From Anaerolineaceae bacterium (GTDB lineage Bacteria > Chloroflexota > Anaerolineae > Anaerolineales > Anaerolineaceae), in the NCBI GenBank assembly GCA_003448875.1, contig DLXG01000170.1, positions 1-10,687 of the forward strand: a stretch of DNA of 10,687 nucleotides, written 5' to 3'. Shown here piece by piece: positions 1-7,095 of the stretch. The notes beneath the pieces are model-generated. The model was not told the origin of the DNA. It saw nothing but the letters and a program-made list of their open reading frames with translations, and ran no database searches. Position numbers and translations under genes: made by a program. Every line of letters starts with the position of its first letter. The first letter of the stretch is position 1.

Positions 1-2719
1 TCAGCAGGCCGGTCAGCGCGTCATGCATGGCCTGATGACGCAGTTCATTCTGGAGGGCGGAAATCTGCTCTAACTGCTCATGCAGGCGTTCTTCGATTTG
101 TTTGCGCAGGAAAATTTCGGTTTCCAACTCGGCGGTGCGTTCGGCCACCCGCTGTTCCAGTTTGCGGTTGGCGGCTCGAATCTGGCTCAGGCGCAGGTGC
201 ACACCTGCCGCAATTAATCCTGCGATCAGAAGCGCCATGCCGATCTGGAAAGGCAGGGTTTGCCACCATGGCGGGATGATTTCGATGGGTAATTGAGTCA
301 CCTCTCCCCACACGCCGTCGTTGTTGGCACTTCTCACCAAAAAGGTGTATCTGCCGGGGGAGAGGTTGGTGTAGGCGGCTTCGCGGTTGGCGCGCGGCGG
401 AGACCAGTCTTTATCGAACCCCTCCAGCATATACTGATACCGGTTTTTGGAAGAAATCTGGTAATTCAGACTGGTGAAATGAATCGTAAGGGAGTTTTGA
501 TTGTGGGGCAGGCTCAGCTTGGGCAAGAAAGAGAGCGACTGGGGGAGCAGTTCAGCCGTTGGCCTGAGGGGTTGATTGAAGAGATCCAGCCCGGTGAGCA
601 GGACGGTTGGTAAATACGGGTTATCTTTCAGGTCTGCTGGATCAAAATAGGTCAGGCCGGTCGGGCCGCCAAAATACAACATGCCGGTTTTGGGGTTGCG
701 CGCCGCGCCAAAGGTGAACTGATTACCGTGCAGTCCGTCCTGCACATCGTAATTGCGGAAAGTTTCATCGGCCGGGCTAAAGCGGCTGAGGCCGCTGGCG
801 GTACCCAGCCAGAGATTGCCTCTTCCATCCGGCAAAATGCTCATCACGGTATCGCTGGGCAGGCCGTCTTTGAGGGTGTAGTTCTTCCACGTTTGAGTGG
901 TCAGGTCAAGGCGGCTGAGACCGCTGCCGGTGGCAGCCCACAACCAATTGGCTTTCTCATCCAGATACAGAGCGTTGACAGTATTGCTGGCGAGGCTGGC
1001 GGGGTCGTCGGCACGGTTCATAAAGACTGTAAAGCGGCGGGTGGCCGGGTCGAATAAATTGACCCCGCCGCGGGCGGTGGCGATCCACACCTGCCCTCGG
1101 CTGTTAACCACAAGGTCATAAATGGTATCCTCGCTGAGGCTATGGGGGTCTTCGGCGTCATGCACGTAGCGCTCAACCACCGTGCCGCTGGCAGGGTCGA
1201 ACAAATCCAGACCAAAGCCCAGCGTGCCCACCCAAAGACGGCCATCCGGGGCTTCGGCGAGCGAGAAAATGAAGTTGGTGCGGAAAGCAGCCGGGTCATC
1301 CAGATTGCGCTTGTAAGCCACGAACTGGCGGCTGCCGGCGTTTAAACGGTTCAAGCCGCCGCCGGATGTGCCGATCCACAATGTGCCGTTTCGGTCAATC
1401 AGCATGTTGTAAATTTTGTTGCTGGAAAGGGAGCCGGGGTCGGCCGGGTCGTTGCGGTAAACCCGCATCCGGCCGGTTTGCGGGTCATAATGGTTCAGGC
1501 CGCCGCCGAAGGTACCAACCCACAGGCTGCCATCGTCGGCTGTCAGCAGGGAATACACATCGCTGGAAGACAGGCCGCTGCGGTCGCCCGGTGTGTGGCG
1601 CATGATCCCAAAGCGTTGAAAGACCGGCGATAACTGGTTGACACCCCCGTAGCGGCTGGTGACCCACACAGCACCCGAACGATCTTCGGTAATCCAGTAA
1701 GTGTCGTTATGGCTGATGCTGAAGGGGTTATTGGGATCGTGCTGGAAACGGATGAAGGTTTCGGTAAGCGGATTGAAGAGATTCAAACCGCCGTTTTCGG
1801 TGCTGATCCAGATGTTTCCGCTGCGGTCTTCGTAGAGATACCACAGGTTATTATCGCTGATGGTGGTGTCATCCTGAGGGTCATACCGGTAGGCCCGAAA
1901 AGTTCCCGTTGCGCGATCCATTAAATTCAGCCCCCCGCCGCGGGTTGCCACCCAAAAGTTACCGTGGCGGTCTTCCAGCATGGCCCAAACACTGTTATGG
2001 CTGAGGCTATTGGGGTCATCGGGGTTGTTTTGGAAGAGGGTAAAGTCATCCGTAGAAGGGTCATAACGCTGCAGACCGGCGCGTGTGGCAACCCAGATCG
2101 TGCCATTGCGATCCTGATACAGGCGATTGATGACCGGCGCCGCCAGTGCACGGGGGTTATCTGCATCGGGCAGGTAATTGGTGAAGGTATCGCTGCGGCG
2201 GTCAAGCCGGCTCAATCCGTTACGCGTGCCAATCCAGATGTTCCCATCCCGGTCTTCCAGCAGCGCCCAAACGCTGTCATCCGGCAGGCCGTTGGGATTT
2301 TGAGGGTCATGGCGGTAAGAGTGGAAACGATCTGTCTTGGGGTCGTAGACATTCAGACCGCCCGGGTCTGCCCCAATCCACAACAGACCGTCGCGGCTCT
2401 GGATGAGCGCATGTAAACTGTTGGAACTGAGGCTGTCGGGGTTTTCGGAGTCGTGACGGTAATTCACAAAAGAATAGCCGTCGTAGCGGCTCAGCCCGTT
2501 GGAGGTGGTGAACCATAAATAACCCTGCTGATCCTGTAATACGGATAACACAGTGGAACTGAGTAAACCATCATCAACACCAAGGCGCAAGAAGCGGCTT
2601 TTCTGGTTCCATCTCAACGGTTGGGATTGAGCAGCCTGAGAACTGCTGAAAGCGGGCTGCGGCCATGCCAGCATGAGGATGACAAGAAGGTAAAACCAGA
2701 GATGCCTGTAAGTACGCAT
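1..2719 (-). CDS. Two-component-regulator-propeller / Y_Y_Y sensor with C-terminal GGDEF domain (predicted diguanylate cyclase), C-terminus beyond window
   Basis: A single open frame of 906 codons runs from ATG at 2719 off the left edge with no stop. Residues 1-25 are a signal peptide or N-terminal anchor (MRTYRHLWFYLLVILMLAW). Residues about 60-695 contain 14 repeats of about 48 residues of the Reg_prop type (LWIGT..GGLNR.DP, then DP.DP.SLS, then EDR.G), enough for two seven-bladed propellers. A Y_Y_Y domain follows (about 739-817), then one membrane helix (about 823-843) and a charged coiled coil. The window ends in AMHDALTGLL (residues 898-906 region), the typical opening of a GGDEF domain. 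The predicted role is to sense a periplasmic ligand and make c-di-GMP in the cytoplasm. The catalytic GGDEF motif itself is outside the window, so activity cannot be judged. A histidine kinase is the usual alternative for this architecture, but DALTGLL argues against it. Start choice: GAGGGCGG lies just upstream of the ATG. The HD-GYP gene precedes it by 78 bp on the same strand. Confidence 0.9.
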   Translation of the reverse strand, partial: MRTYRHLWFYLLVILMLAWPQPAFSSSQAAQSQPLRWNQKSRFLRLGVDDGLLSSTVLSVLQDQQGYLWFTTSNGLSRYDGYSFVNYRHDSENPDSLSSNSLHALIQSRDGLLWIGADPGGLNVYDPKTDRFHSYRHDPQNPNGLPDDSVWALLEDRDGNIWIGTRNGLSRLDRRSDTFTNYLPDADNPRALAAPVINRLYQDRNGTIWVATRAGLQRYDPSTDDFTLFQNNPDDPNSLSHNSVWAMLEDRHGNFWVATRGGGLNLMDRATGTFRAYRYDPQDDTTISDNNLWYLYEDRSGNIWISTENGGLNLFNPLTETFIRFQHDPNNPFSISHNDTYWITEDRSGAVWVTSRYGGVNQLSPVFQRFGIMRHTPGDRSGLSSSDVYSLLTADDGSLWVGTFGGGLNHYDPQTGRMRVYRNDPADPGSLSSNKIYNMLIDRNGTLWIGTSGGGLNRLNAGSRQFVAYKRNLDDPAAFRTNFIFSLAEAPDGRLWVGTLGFGLDLFDPASGTVVERYVHDAEDPHSLSEDTIYDLVVNSRGQVWIATARGGVNLFDPATRRFTVFMNRADDPASLASNTVNALYLDEKANWLWAATGSGLSRLDLTTQTWKNYTLKDGLPSDTVMSILPDGRGNLWLGTASGLSRFSPADETFRNYDVQDGLHGNQFTFGAARNPKTGMLYFGGPTGLTYFDPADLKDNPYLPTVLLTGLDLFNQPLRPTAELLPQSLSFLPKLSLPHNQNSLTIHFTSLNYQISSKNRYQYMLEGFDKDWSPPRANREAAYTNLSPGRYTFLVRSANNDGVWGEVTQLPIEIIPPWWQTLPFQIGMALLIAGLIAAGVHLRLSQIRAANRKLEQRVAERTAELETEIFLRKQIEERLHEQLEQISALQNELRHQAMHDALTGLL

Positions 2720-2721
2720 AG

Positions 2722-2779
2722 CCGCCCTCGAAAAATTTTAGGGTAATTAAATCAATATTATACGGTTTTTCTCGGGCGG
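2722..2779 (-). repeat. Inverted repeat that would hide the RBS of the propeller-GGDEF gene in read-through RNA
   Basis: On the minus strand, CCGCCCGAGAAAAA (2779-2766) is matched by TTTTTCGAGGGCGG (2735-2722), with a 30-base loop. Twelve of 14 positions pair, and the two mismatches form a tandem G.A/A.G pair, which is well tolerated in RNA. The 3' arm contains the GAGGGCGG that serves as ribosome binding site. The fold can form only in RNA that starts upstream of 2779. A transcript from the TATAAT box at 2757-2762 would lack the 5' arm. Confidence 0.5.
2757..2762 (-). promoter_or_regulatory. Candidate -10 box (TATAAT) for the propeller-GGDEF gene
   Basis: The minus strand reads CGTATAATATTG here, a perfect TATAAT, 37 bp upstream of the gene's ATG at 2719. 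No good -35 is present at 16-18 bp. TTGCAA at 2785-2790 is 22 bp away, too far for a standard sigma-70 promoter. If the box is used, the second gene can be transcribed independently of the HD-GYP gene. Confidence 0.35.
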
Positions 2780-2797
2780 TTGCCTTGCAATAACTTA

Positions 2798-5434
2798 TCA
2801 ATCAGCAGGAAAGTGACTCAATTCGTCTGCGCCACAGATCAAGTCGTTCCCGTTGTAGTTGAAAGAAACCTCTTCGTAGATGAGCGCCGTGAAGGCTTCC
2901 ACTACCTGCGGATCGAACAGGATGCCGGCCTGCTCTTGCAGGTAAGCCAGTGCCTTTTCGATGCTCCATGCTTGCCGGTAGGGGCGGTCGTTGGTGAGAG
3001 CATCCCACACATCCACAACGGCAAAAATGCGCGCATATAAGGGAATTTGCTCTCCCTTCAAACCGCGTGGGTAGCCGCTGCCGTTCCAGCGCTCATGGTG
3101 GCAGTAAATCACATCCATCGCGCCTTTCAGGAATGAGATTTCGGAGAGCAGATTGTAGGCATACTGGGGATGCTGGCGCATAATTTCCCACTCTTCGTCA
3201 TTCAGGGGGCCGGGCTTGTTGAGGATGGCATCCGGCACGGCCATTTTACCGATGTCGTGCAGCAGCACGCCGTAGCGCAGGTCTTCCAGCTGCTTCTCGT
3301 TCAAACCCATGCGCTGACCCAGCCGCTGGCTGAGTTCTAACATGCGTTCGGAGTGCCCCTGCGTTTCCTTGTCGCGCAATTCCAGCGTGGCTGACCAGCC
3401 TTCAACCGTTGCGCGGTAAGCCTGCTGCAGCTCTTGATAGGCGCGCTGAATGTCCTGAATCATTTGAGTATGATCCAGCGCGATGGCTGTTTGAGAAGCC
3501 AGGGTCTGGAAAAATGCCCGCCATTCGTCACTGGGGCTGAAGGGCTTGTGGGCGAACACTTCCAGAATACCGTACCGCTTTCCGTCTACCAGCATGGGCG
3601 CTGCGGCGTAAAACTGGTAAGGCACGAAGCCGCTGAAACGGCTGGTCAACCAGTGCGAAAGTTCACCGGTCACCAGCCGGTTGATGACCAGTGGAGTCCC
3701 GCGGGTGAGGGCTTCTTCGGCTTCTTTGACCTCGATTTGAGCCGAAATGGGCATGATTTGCGCCAGATTGAAACCGCGGCTGGCATAGGGCAGCAGGTAA
3801 CCGGGCACGCTTTCGGTGAGGATGTTGACCGCATCCACCCTCAGGGCGTTTTTGATGGTGTTCAAAATGATTTCCATCTTCTCGGCGGGAGTTTGCGGGC
3901 TGGTGATGGTGGTGTCAATCTCCCGCAGGGTTTTCAGGCGCTCCAGCAATACATTGGATTCCTGTAAGTGCTGGCGGATTTTTTCTTCGTTTTTACGGGC
4001 TTCGGTAATGTCCTGCCCGATGCGCGCCATACCGGCGACCGTGCCGTCCGGGTTGCGGATGAAGGTATTGTTCCACGCGATCAGCCGTTTTTCACCACTG
4101 TGGGTTAGCACCCAGGATTCTTGCTGGTATTCAATCGTCTCTTGCTGGATATGTTGCAGGTAGCGGGAACGGCGTTTGTCGCGTTCGGCTGGCAGCACAA
4201 AGCGCTCGAACCAGTCGTGTTGTAGCACTTCCTGCCAGTTCCAGCCGGTCAGGTGCAGGAAGTATTCGTTGCTGAAGATGATTTTGCCTTCGTTATCCAG
4301 AATGACGGCAATCAGTTGCATTTTTTGTAACATTTCGCGGTACTGACGTTCGGAGGCTGCCAGCGCATAGTGGTAACGCCCCAAATCAGCAATCATCTGG
4401 CTGAGCGCAGTTCCCAGCTGGCTGAGTTCGTCCCTGCCGCGCACCGGAATGGTGATTGAAAAATCCCGCGTTTCCCGAAAACGGTTGATGGCGCGGATGA
4501 TGGCGAATAAGCGGGAGGAAAAGGTGCGGCTGAAAAACAGCCAAGACAATGTTCCCATCACCACGGCAAGAAAACCGATAAAGATCAGGTAATTGCGGAA
4601 ATTGATAAAGCCGGTTTTATAAATGTGGGGGGATTTGCTGATTTGCAGGATGAGATACTCATCGCCTCGTACAGTTGACAAAATGGAGTAGCCTTTGATC
4701 AATTCATCGCGGCCGGTTTGTGGGAATTCAACAAACGCTGAATTTGGGCCGGCACTGCTCAGAACATCAAAGGCCGTGCGAAATTCCGGCGGCAGGCGGG
4801 GATCGGCAGCCGGTGCAATTTCAACGGATAAACCGGTGCTGCTTTCCCACTCAGCCACGCGTAAATCATTCAGGTAACGCCCGATCACGATCAGGCCGGC
4901 CGGCTGGCCAACCGCATCGTTGCGTAAGATGGCACGGCTGGCAAACAGCAGCGGCCCGAATTGGGTACGTAACAGCCCTTTTTGCTCAAAATCGGCCGTC
5001 AGCGGCAGCATACCAAGCAAGCTCTGGAAGTATTGCCGGTCAACATCCGGCGGCAGCGGAATGGGGTTGATAGTGAGGGGGTTGACCGAATATGAAGCAA
5101 CGCGATGAAGGTTCCTGTCATAGAACAGCATTACATCTACCCCCAGACCTTCAAAAGTGGTGGGGGTCAGGTTATCTTGCGGATAGGCCGGGTTATGTCC
5201 CTTGATGAAGCGGTAGGTTTCATCCCAGTAGCCCCAATCGGCGGCAACACTGCTGAGAAAGGTCAGATCGCGCTCGATGGCGGCCTGCACCCGCCTCAGG
5301 TCATCCTTCAGTAAATCTTCTTCTAAATTGCGATACTGGTTGAGAAAGAGCCTGTTGGAAATTAAAATCAGGCTGAGGATGGAAATGCCCCCTGCCAGTA
5401 AGGAAAATAAAAGGATGCGGTTGCGCAATGTCAT
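2798..5434 (-). CDS. Membrane sensor c-di-GMP phosphodiesterase (CHASE4-HAMP-PAS-GAF-HD-GYP)
   Basis: This is an 878-residue sensor predicted to hydrolyse cyclic di-GMP in response to an external signal. Residues about 5-29 and 282-303 are membrane helices. They flank an extracytoplasmic domain with a CHASE4-like DWGYWDETYRFI motif. HAMP (about 304-356), PAS/PAC (about 368-480, ending in GQDITEARK), GAF (about 510-655) and HD-GYP (about 680-860) follow. The HD-GYP active-site signatures are intact: HDIGK at H726-D727, HHERWNGSGYP with G787-Y788-P789, then DVWDALTNDRPYR. These make catalysis likely. The ATG at 5434 was chosen. A TTG at 5461 would add nine polar residues before the first helix and has no ribosome binding site. 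The gene is first in a probable two-gene unit with the propeller-GGDEF protein, so degrading and synthesising activities are paired. It is transcribed divergently from the serpin gene. Confidence 0.93.
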   Translation of the reverse strand: MTLRNRILLFSLLAGGISILSLILISNRLFLNQYRNLEEDLLKDDLRRVQAAIERDLTFLSSVAADWGYWDETYRFIKGHNPAYPQDNLTPTTFEGLGVDVMLFYDRNLHRVASYSVNPLTINPIPLPPDVDRQYFQSLLGMLPLTADFEQKGLLRTQFGPLLFASRAILRNDAVGQPAGLIVIGRYLNDLRVAEWESSTGLSVEIAPAADPRLPPEFRTAFDVLSSAGPNSAFVEFPQTGRDELIKGYSILSTVRGDEYLILQISKSPHIYKTGFINFRNYLIFIGFLAVVMGTLSWLFFSRTFSSRLFAIIRAINRFRETRDFSITIPVRGRDELSQLGTALSQMIADLGRYHYALAASERQYREMLQKMQLIAVILDNEGKIIFSNEYFLHLTGWNWQEVLQHDWFERFVLPAERDKRRSRYLQHIQQETIEYQQESWVLTHSGEKRLIAWNNTFIRNPDGTVAGMARIGQDITEARKNEEKIRQHLQESNVLLERLKTLREIDTTITSPQTPAEKMEIILNTIKNALRVDAVNILTESVPGYLLPYASRGFNLAQIMPISAQIEVKEAEEALTRGTPLVINRLVTGELSHWLTSRFSGFVPYQFYAAAPMLVDGKRYGILEVFAHKPFSPSDEWRAFFQTLASQTAIALDHTQMIQDIQRAYQELQQAYRATVEGWSATLELRDKETQGHSERMLELSQRLGQRMGLNEKQLEDLRYGVLLHDIGKMAVPDAILNKPGPLNDEEWEIMRQHPQYAYNLLSEISFLKGAMDVIYCHHERWNGSGYPRGLKGEQIPLYARIFAVVDVWDALTNDRPYRQAWSIEKALAYLQEQAGILFDPQVVEAFTALIYEEVSFNYNGNDLICGADELSHFPAD

Positions 5435-5497
5435 GTGGACATCCCGGCCGGAAAATAGCAAAAGATGCCAAACTTTAACTACGACTCCATCCAGGTG

Positions 5498-5528
5498 AAC
5501 GGACTCTGTCTACTGATTATCGTCCGTT
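5498..5528. repeat. 7-bp inverted repeat AACGGAC-N17-GTCCGTT upstream of the HD-GYP gene
   Basis: Perfect 7-bp arms lie at 5498-5504 and 5522-5528. The 17-bp spacer contains GATAAT on the minus strand (5521-5516), a possible -10 for the HD-GYP gene, though no convincing -35 was found. The position would suit an operator, or a 5'-UTR hairpin if transcription starts further upstream. The regulator is unknown. Confidence 0.3.
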
Positions 5529-5547
5529 TTGATGAATTTTTGATGTA

Positions 5548-5581
5548 AAAAAACTTACAAAAAACTTACAAATTGATTACT
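5548..5581 (+). promoter_or_regulatory. Helically phased TTAC repeats and A-tracts upstream of the serpin promoter region
   Basis: TTACA at 5555, TTACA at 5566 and TTACT at 5577 are spaced exactly 11 bp apart. Two copies of AAAAAACTTAC (5548-5558, 5559-5569) are tandem. Direct repeats with an 11-bp period are the known binding-site form of OmpR/PhoB-type winged-helix response regulators (Bacillus PhoP uses TTAACA-like repeats). Phased A-tracts also bend DNA. The site ends 16 bp before a TTGACA at 5597, which fits an activator site or UP-like element. No cognate regulator is in the window. Confidence 0.4.
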
Positions 5582-5596
5582 GATGGCTTTCTTTAC

Positions 5597-5624
5597 TTGA
5601 CAAATTGCCGTTACAAACCATAAG
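5597..5624 (+). promoter_or_regulatory. Candidate housekeeping promoter TTGACA-N16-CATAAG for the serpin gene
   Basis: A perfect -35 TTGACA (5597-5602) is followed after 16 bp by CATAAG (5619-5624), which matches 4 of 6 positions of TATAAT. The predicted start is near 5631, giving a leader of about 70 bases before the serpin ATG. The weak -10 suggests help from an activator, consistent with the phased repeats just upstream. Confidence 0.4.
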
Positions 5625-5627
5625 GAG

Positions 5628-5653
5628 GGAACCACGCTGATGGTTGAATCGTC
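5628..5653 (+). promoter_or_regulatory. Candidate ECF-type promoter GGAAC-N17-CGTC for the serpin gene
   Basis: GGAAC (5628-5632) and CGTC (5650-5653) are separated by 17 bp. This is the usual form of ECF sigma promoters, with an AAC core at -35 and CGTC at -10. Transcription would begin near 5660, about 40 bases before the ATG, and the leader would keep the AGGAGG. A similar element, GTAAC-N16-CGTC, precedes the sigma gene at 7906-7930. It overlaps the downstream end of the TTGACA promoter, so the two may be alternatives. Support is motif shape and position only. Confidence 0.4.
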
Positions 5654-5672
5654 TTATTTGTGCTGACAGCCC

Positions 5673-5696
5673 TTGCAATTCCGTGCAAAGAGGAGG
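5673..5696 (+). promoter_or_regulatory. Small hairpin and strong Shine-Dalgarno before the serpin gene
   Basis: TTGCA (5673-5677) and TGCAA (5684-5688) form a 5-bp stem with a 6-base loop. It ends two bases before AGGAGG (5691-5696), a consensus Shine-Dalgarno five bases from the ATG at 5702. This ribosome binding site decides the serpin start over a GTG at 5660 in the same frame. The stem leaves the site exposed, so it may stabilise rather than repress. Confidence 0.55.
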
Positions 5697-5701
5697 TTAT
5701 C

Positions 5702-7030
5702 ATGTTTCCCAAGAAAGTCTGCCTGGTCATTCTGACTGGCGTATTGATTCTGAGTGCTTGTGCGCCAGCGGCTACAACTGCACCGCCGCAGCCCACACCT
5801 GAGCCAACCCCCAAGGAGAGTGGTATGGATCAAGAATCTTTGCTGATTTCTTCTCGTCCGCGCAATACGGCCCCGCCCAGCGGGGAAATTGCCCTGCGCG
5901 AACTGGTCAGCGGTAACACCGCCTTTGCGATAGACCTCTACCAGCGGCTTGCCGAAAAACCCGGCAACCTGTTCTACTCGCCGTACAGCATTTCGCTGGC
6001 TCTGGCGATGACGTATGCGGGTGCACGCGGTGAAACCGAGCGGCAGATGGCGCAAACGCTGCGGTTCAGCCTGCCACAAGAGCAACTGCACCCCGCCTTC
6101 AACATGCTGGATTTGAACCTGCGCCCGTTGGAGCAGAAAACTCCCGCTGCTGATGAACAGCCATTTCAATTGAACATTGCCAATTCACTGTGGGGGCAGG
6201 AAGGGTTTGATTTTCTGCCCGAATTTCTGGATTTGCTGGCGGAAAACTACGGGGCAGGGATGTACCGCGTGGATTACAGCCAGCCGGAAACTGCCCGCCG
6301 TCTGATCAATGGCTGGGTTGAAGAACAAACCCGCGAGAAGATCAAAGACCTGATTGCCGAGGGGGTTTTGAACCCCTTGACGCGGCTGGTGCTGGTGAAT
6401 GCGATTTACTTCAAAGGTGCGTGGGTTTATCCCTTTGATGAAGAAGCCACCCGCGAGGCGCCTTTCACCCTGCTGGATGGCAGTCAGGTGAACGTGCCGA
6501 TGATGCACCTTGCCAAAGACCTGCTCTATTGGCGCGGTGAAAATTACTCGGCAGTACGCCTGCCCTACCGCGACAGCTCCATGGCGATGTTGATCCTTGT
6601 GCCGGATGAGGGCAAGTTCGAGGAAGTGGAAAAGGCTTTGACGCCACAGATGCTGGAAGAGATCCGCTCGAACATTGCGCTGGCGGCGGTCAGATTAGCC
6701 ATGCCCAAATTCAAGATGGAAACCAGTTTTGACCTGAGCCGGACGCTGGCAGAGATGGGTATGCCGGAGGCTTTCGACCGCTCGCTGGCGGATTTTTCCG
6801 GCATGACCGGGCGCAAGGATTTGTTCATCTCGGATGTGGTGCATAAAGCCTTTGTGGATGTGAACGAAGCCGGCACTGAGGCAGCCGCGGCTACGGCGGT
6901 AATCATGGAATTGAAAGCCATGCCAATGAATGAAGTGGAACTGACCATTGACCGCCCGTTTCTGTTCTTCATTGAGGATCAGCAAAGCGGCACGCTGCTG
7001 TTTGCCGGGCGGGTGGTTGACCCGCGCTAA
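5702..7030 (+). CDS. Secreted lipoprotein serpin (inhibitory-type serine protease inhibitor)
   Basis: The 442-residue product begins with a lipoprotein signal peptide whose lipobox is L17-S-A-C20, followed by a Pro/Thr-rich linker (about 21-65). It should therefore be tethered outside the cytoplasmic membrane. The serpin fold spans about 68-442, the usual size. The reactive-centre hinge is E389-A-G-T-E-A-A-A-A-T398: Glu at P17, Thr at P14, small residues P12-P9 and Thr at P8. This is the pattern of inhibitory serpins that trap proteases by strand insertion. Counting from P17 puts Lys405 at P1 and Ala406 at P1', suggesting a trypsin-like target. The loop is three residues longer before the conserved PF than in alpha-1-antitrypsin, so the scissile bond is not certain. 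The C-terminal signature (TIDRPFLFFIED, then GTLLFAGRVVDP) is complete. AGGAGG sets the ATG start. Upstream lie candidate housekeeping and ECF promoters. It converges with the thioesterase gene. Confidence 0.95.
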   Translation: MFPKKVCLVILTGVLILSACAPAATTAPPQPTPEPTPKESGMDQESLLISSRPRNTAPPSGEIALRELVSGNTAFAIDLYQRLAEKPGNLFYSPYSISLALAMTYAGARGETERQMAQTLRFSLPQEQLHPAFNMLDLNLRPLEQKTPAADEQPFQLNIANSLWGQEGFDFLPEFLDLLAENYGAGMYRVDYSQPETARRLINGWVEEQTREKIKDLIAEGVLNPLTRLVLVNAIYFKGAWVYPFDEEATREAPFTLLDGSQVNVPMMHLAKDLLYWRGENYSAVRLPYRDSSMAMLILVPDEGKFEEVEKALTPQMLEEIRSNIALAAVRLAMPKFKMETSFDLSRTLAEMGMPEAFDRSLADFSGMTGRKDLFISDVVHKAFVDVNEAGTEAAAATAVIMELKAMPMNEVELTIDRPFLFFIEDQQSGTLLFAGRVVDPR

Positions 7031-7041
7031 GCGGTGCGGCT

Positions 7042-7095
7042 GGCAGAAATTCGGTTTATTCCGGCTGGCGGAATTCCCGCCAGCCAATTTCTGCC
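7042..7095. terminator. Nested hairpin between convergent serpin and thioesterase genes (probable bidirectional terminator)
   Basis: The inner stem GGCTGGCGG (7063-7071) / CCGCCAGCC (7077-7085) is perfect over 9 bp with a 5-base loop. An outer perfect 10-bp stem GGCAGAAATT (7042-7051) / AATTTCTGCC (7086-7095) encloses it, leaving an 11-base bulge on one side only. The structure starts 12 bases after the serpin stop and overlaps the last codons and stop of the thioesterase. There is no long T-run on either strand, so intrinsic termination may be weak. It may also protect 3' ends. Confidence 0.55.

Noticed and set aside
1018..2416. Several plus- and minus-strand short frames opposite or within the propeller gene
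   Set aside because: They recur because the propeller repeats are repetitive. The minus-strand frame from 2719 gives continuous Reg_prop repeats and explains the whole stretch.
1..2719. Classifying the propeller protein as a hybrid histidine kinase
   Set aside because: The residues at the window edge read HDALTGLL, a GGDEF opening, and no HisKA H-box is seen after the membrane helix.
5435..5461. TTG start at 5461 for the HD-GYP protein
   Set aside because: It adds nine polar residues before the first membrane helix and has no ribosome binding site. ATG 5434 gives a normal N-terminus.
5640..5666. Eight-codon upstream frame (MVESSYLC, stop) preceded by AAGGAGG, a possible leader peptide for the serpin gene
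   Set aside because: Its Shine-Dalgarno overlaps the -10 of the only good housekeeping promoter, and the frame overlaps the ECF-like promoter, so either predicted transcript would lack the ribosome binding site. No codon run suggests attenuation. It would matter only if a promoter further upstream is used.
5660..5701. GTG start at 5660 for the serpin
   Set aside because: It would put 14 extra residues before a textbook lipoprotein signal peptide and ignore AGGAGG placed five bases before ATG 5702.
5654..6169. 171-residue minus-strand frame opposite the serpin
   Set aside because: It is antisense to well-supported serpin sequence, has Gln/Arg-rich shadow composition and no ribosome binding site or known domain.
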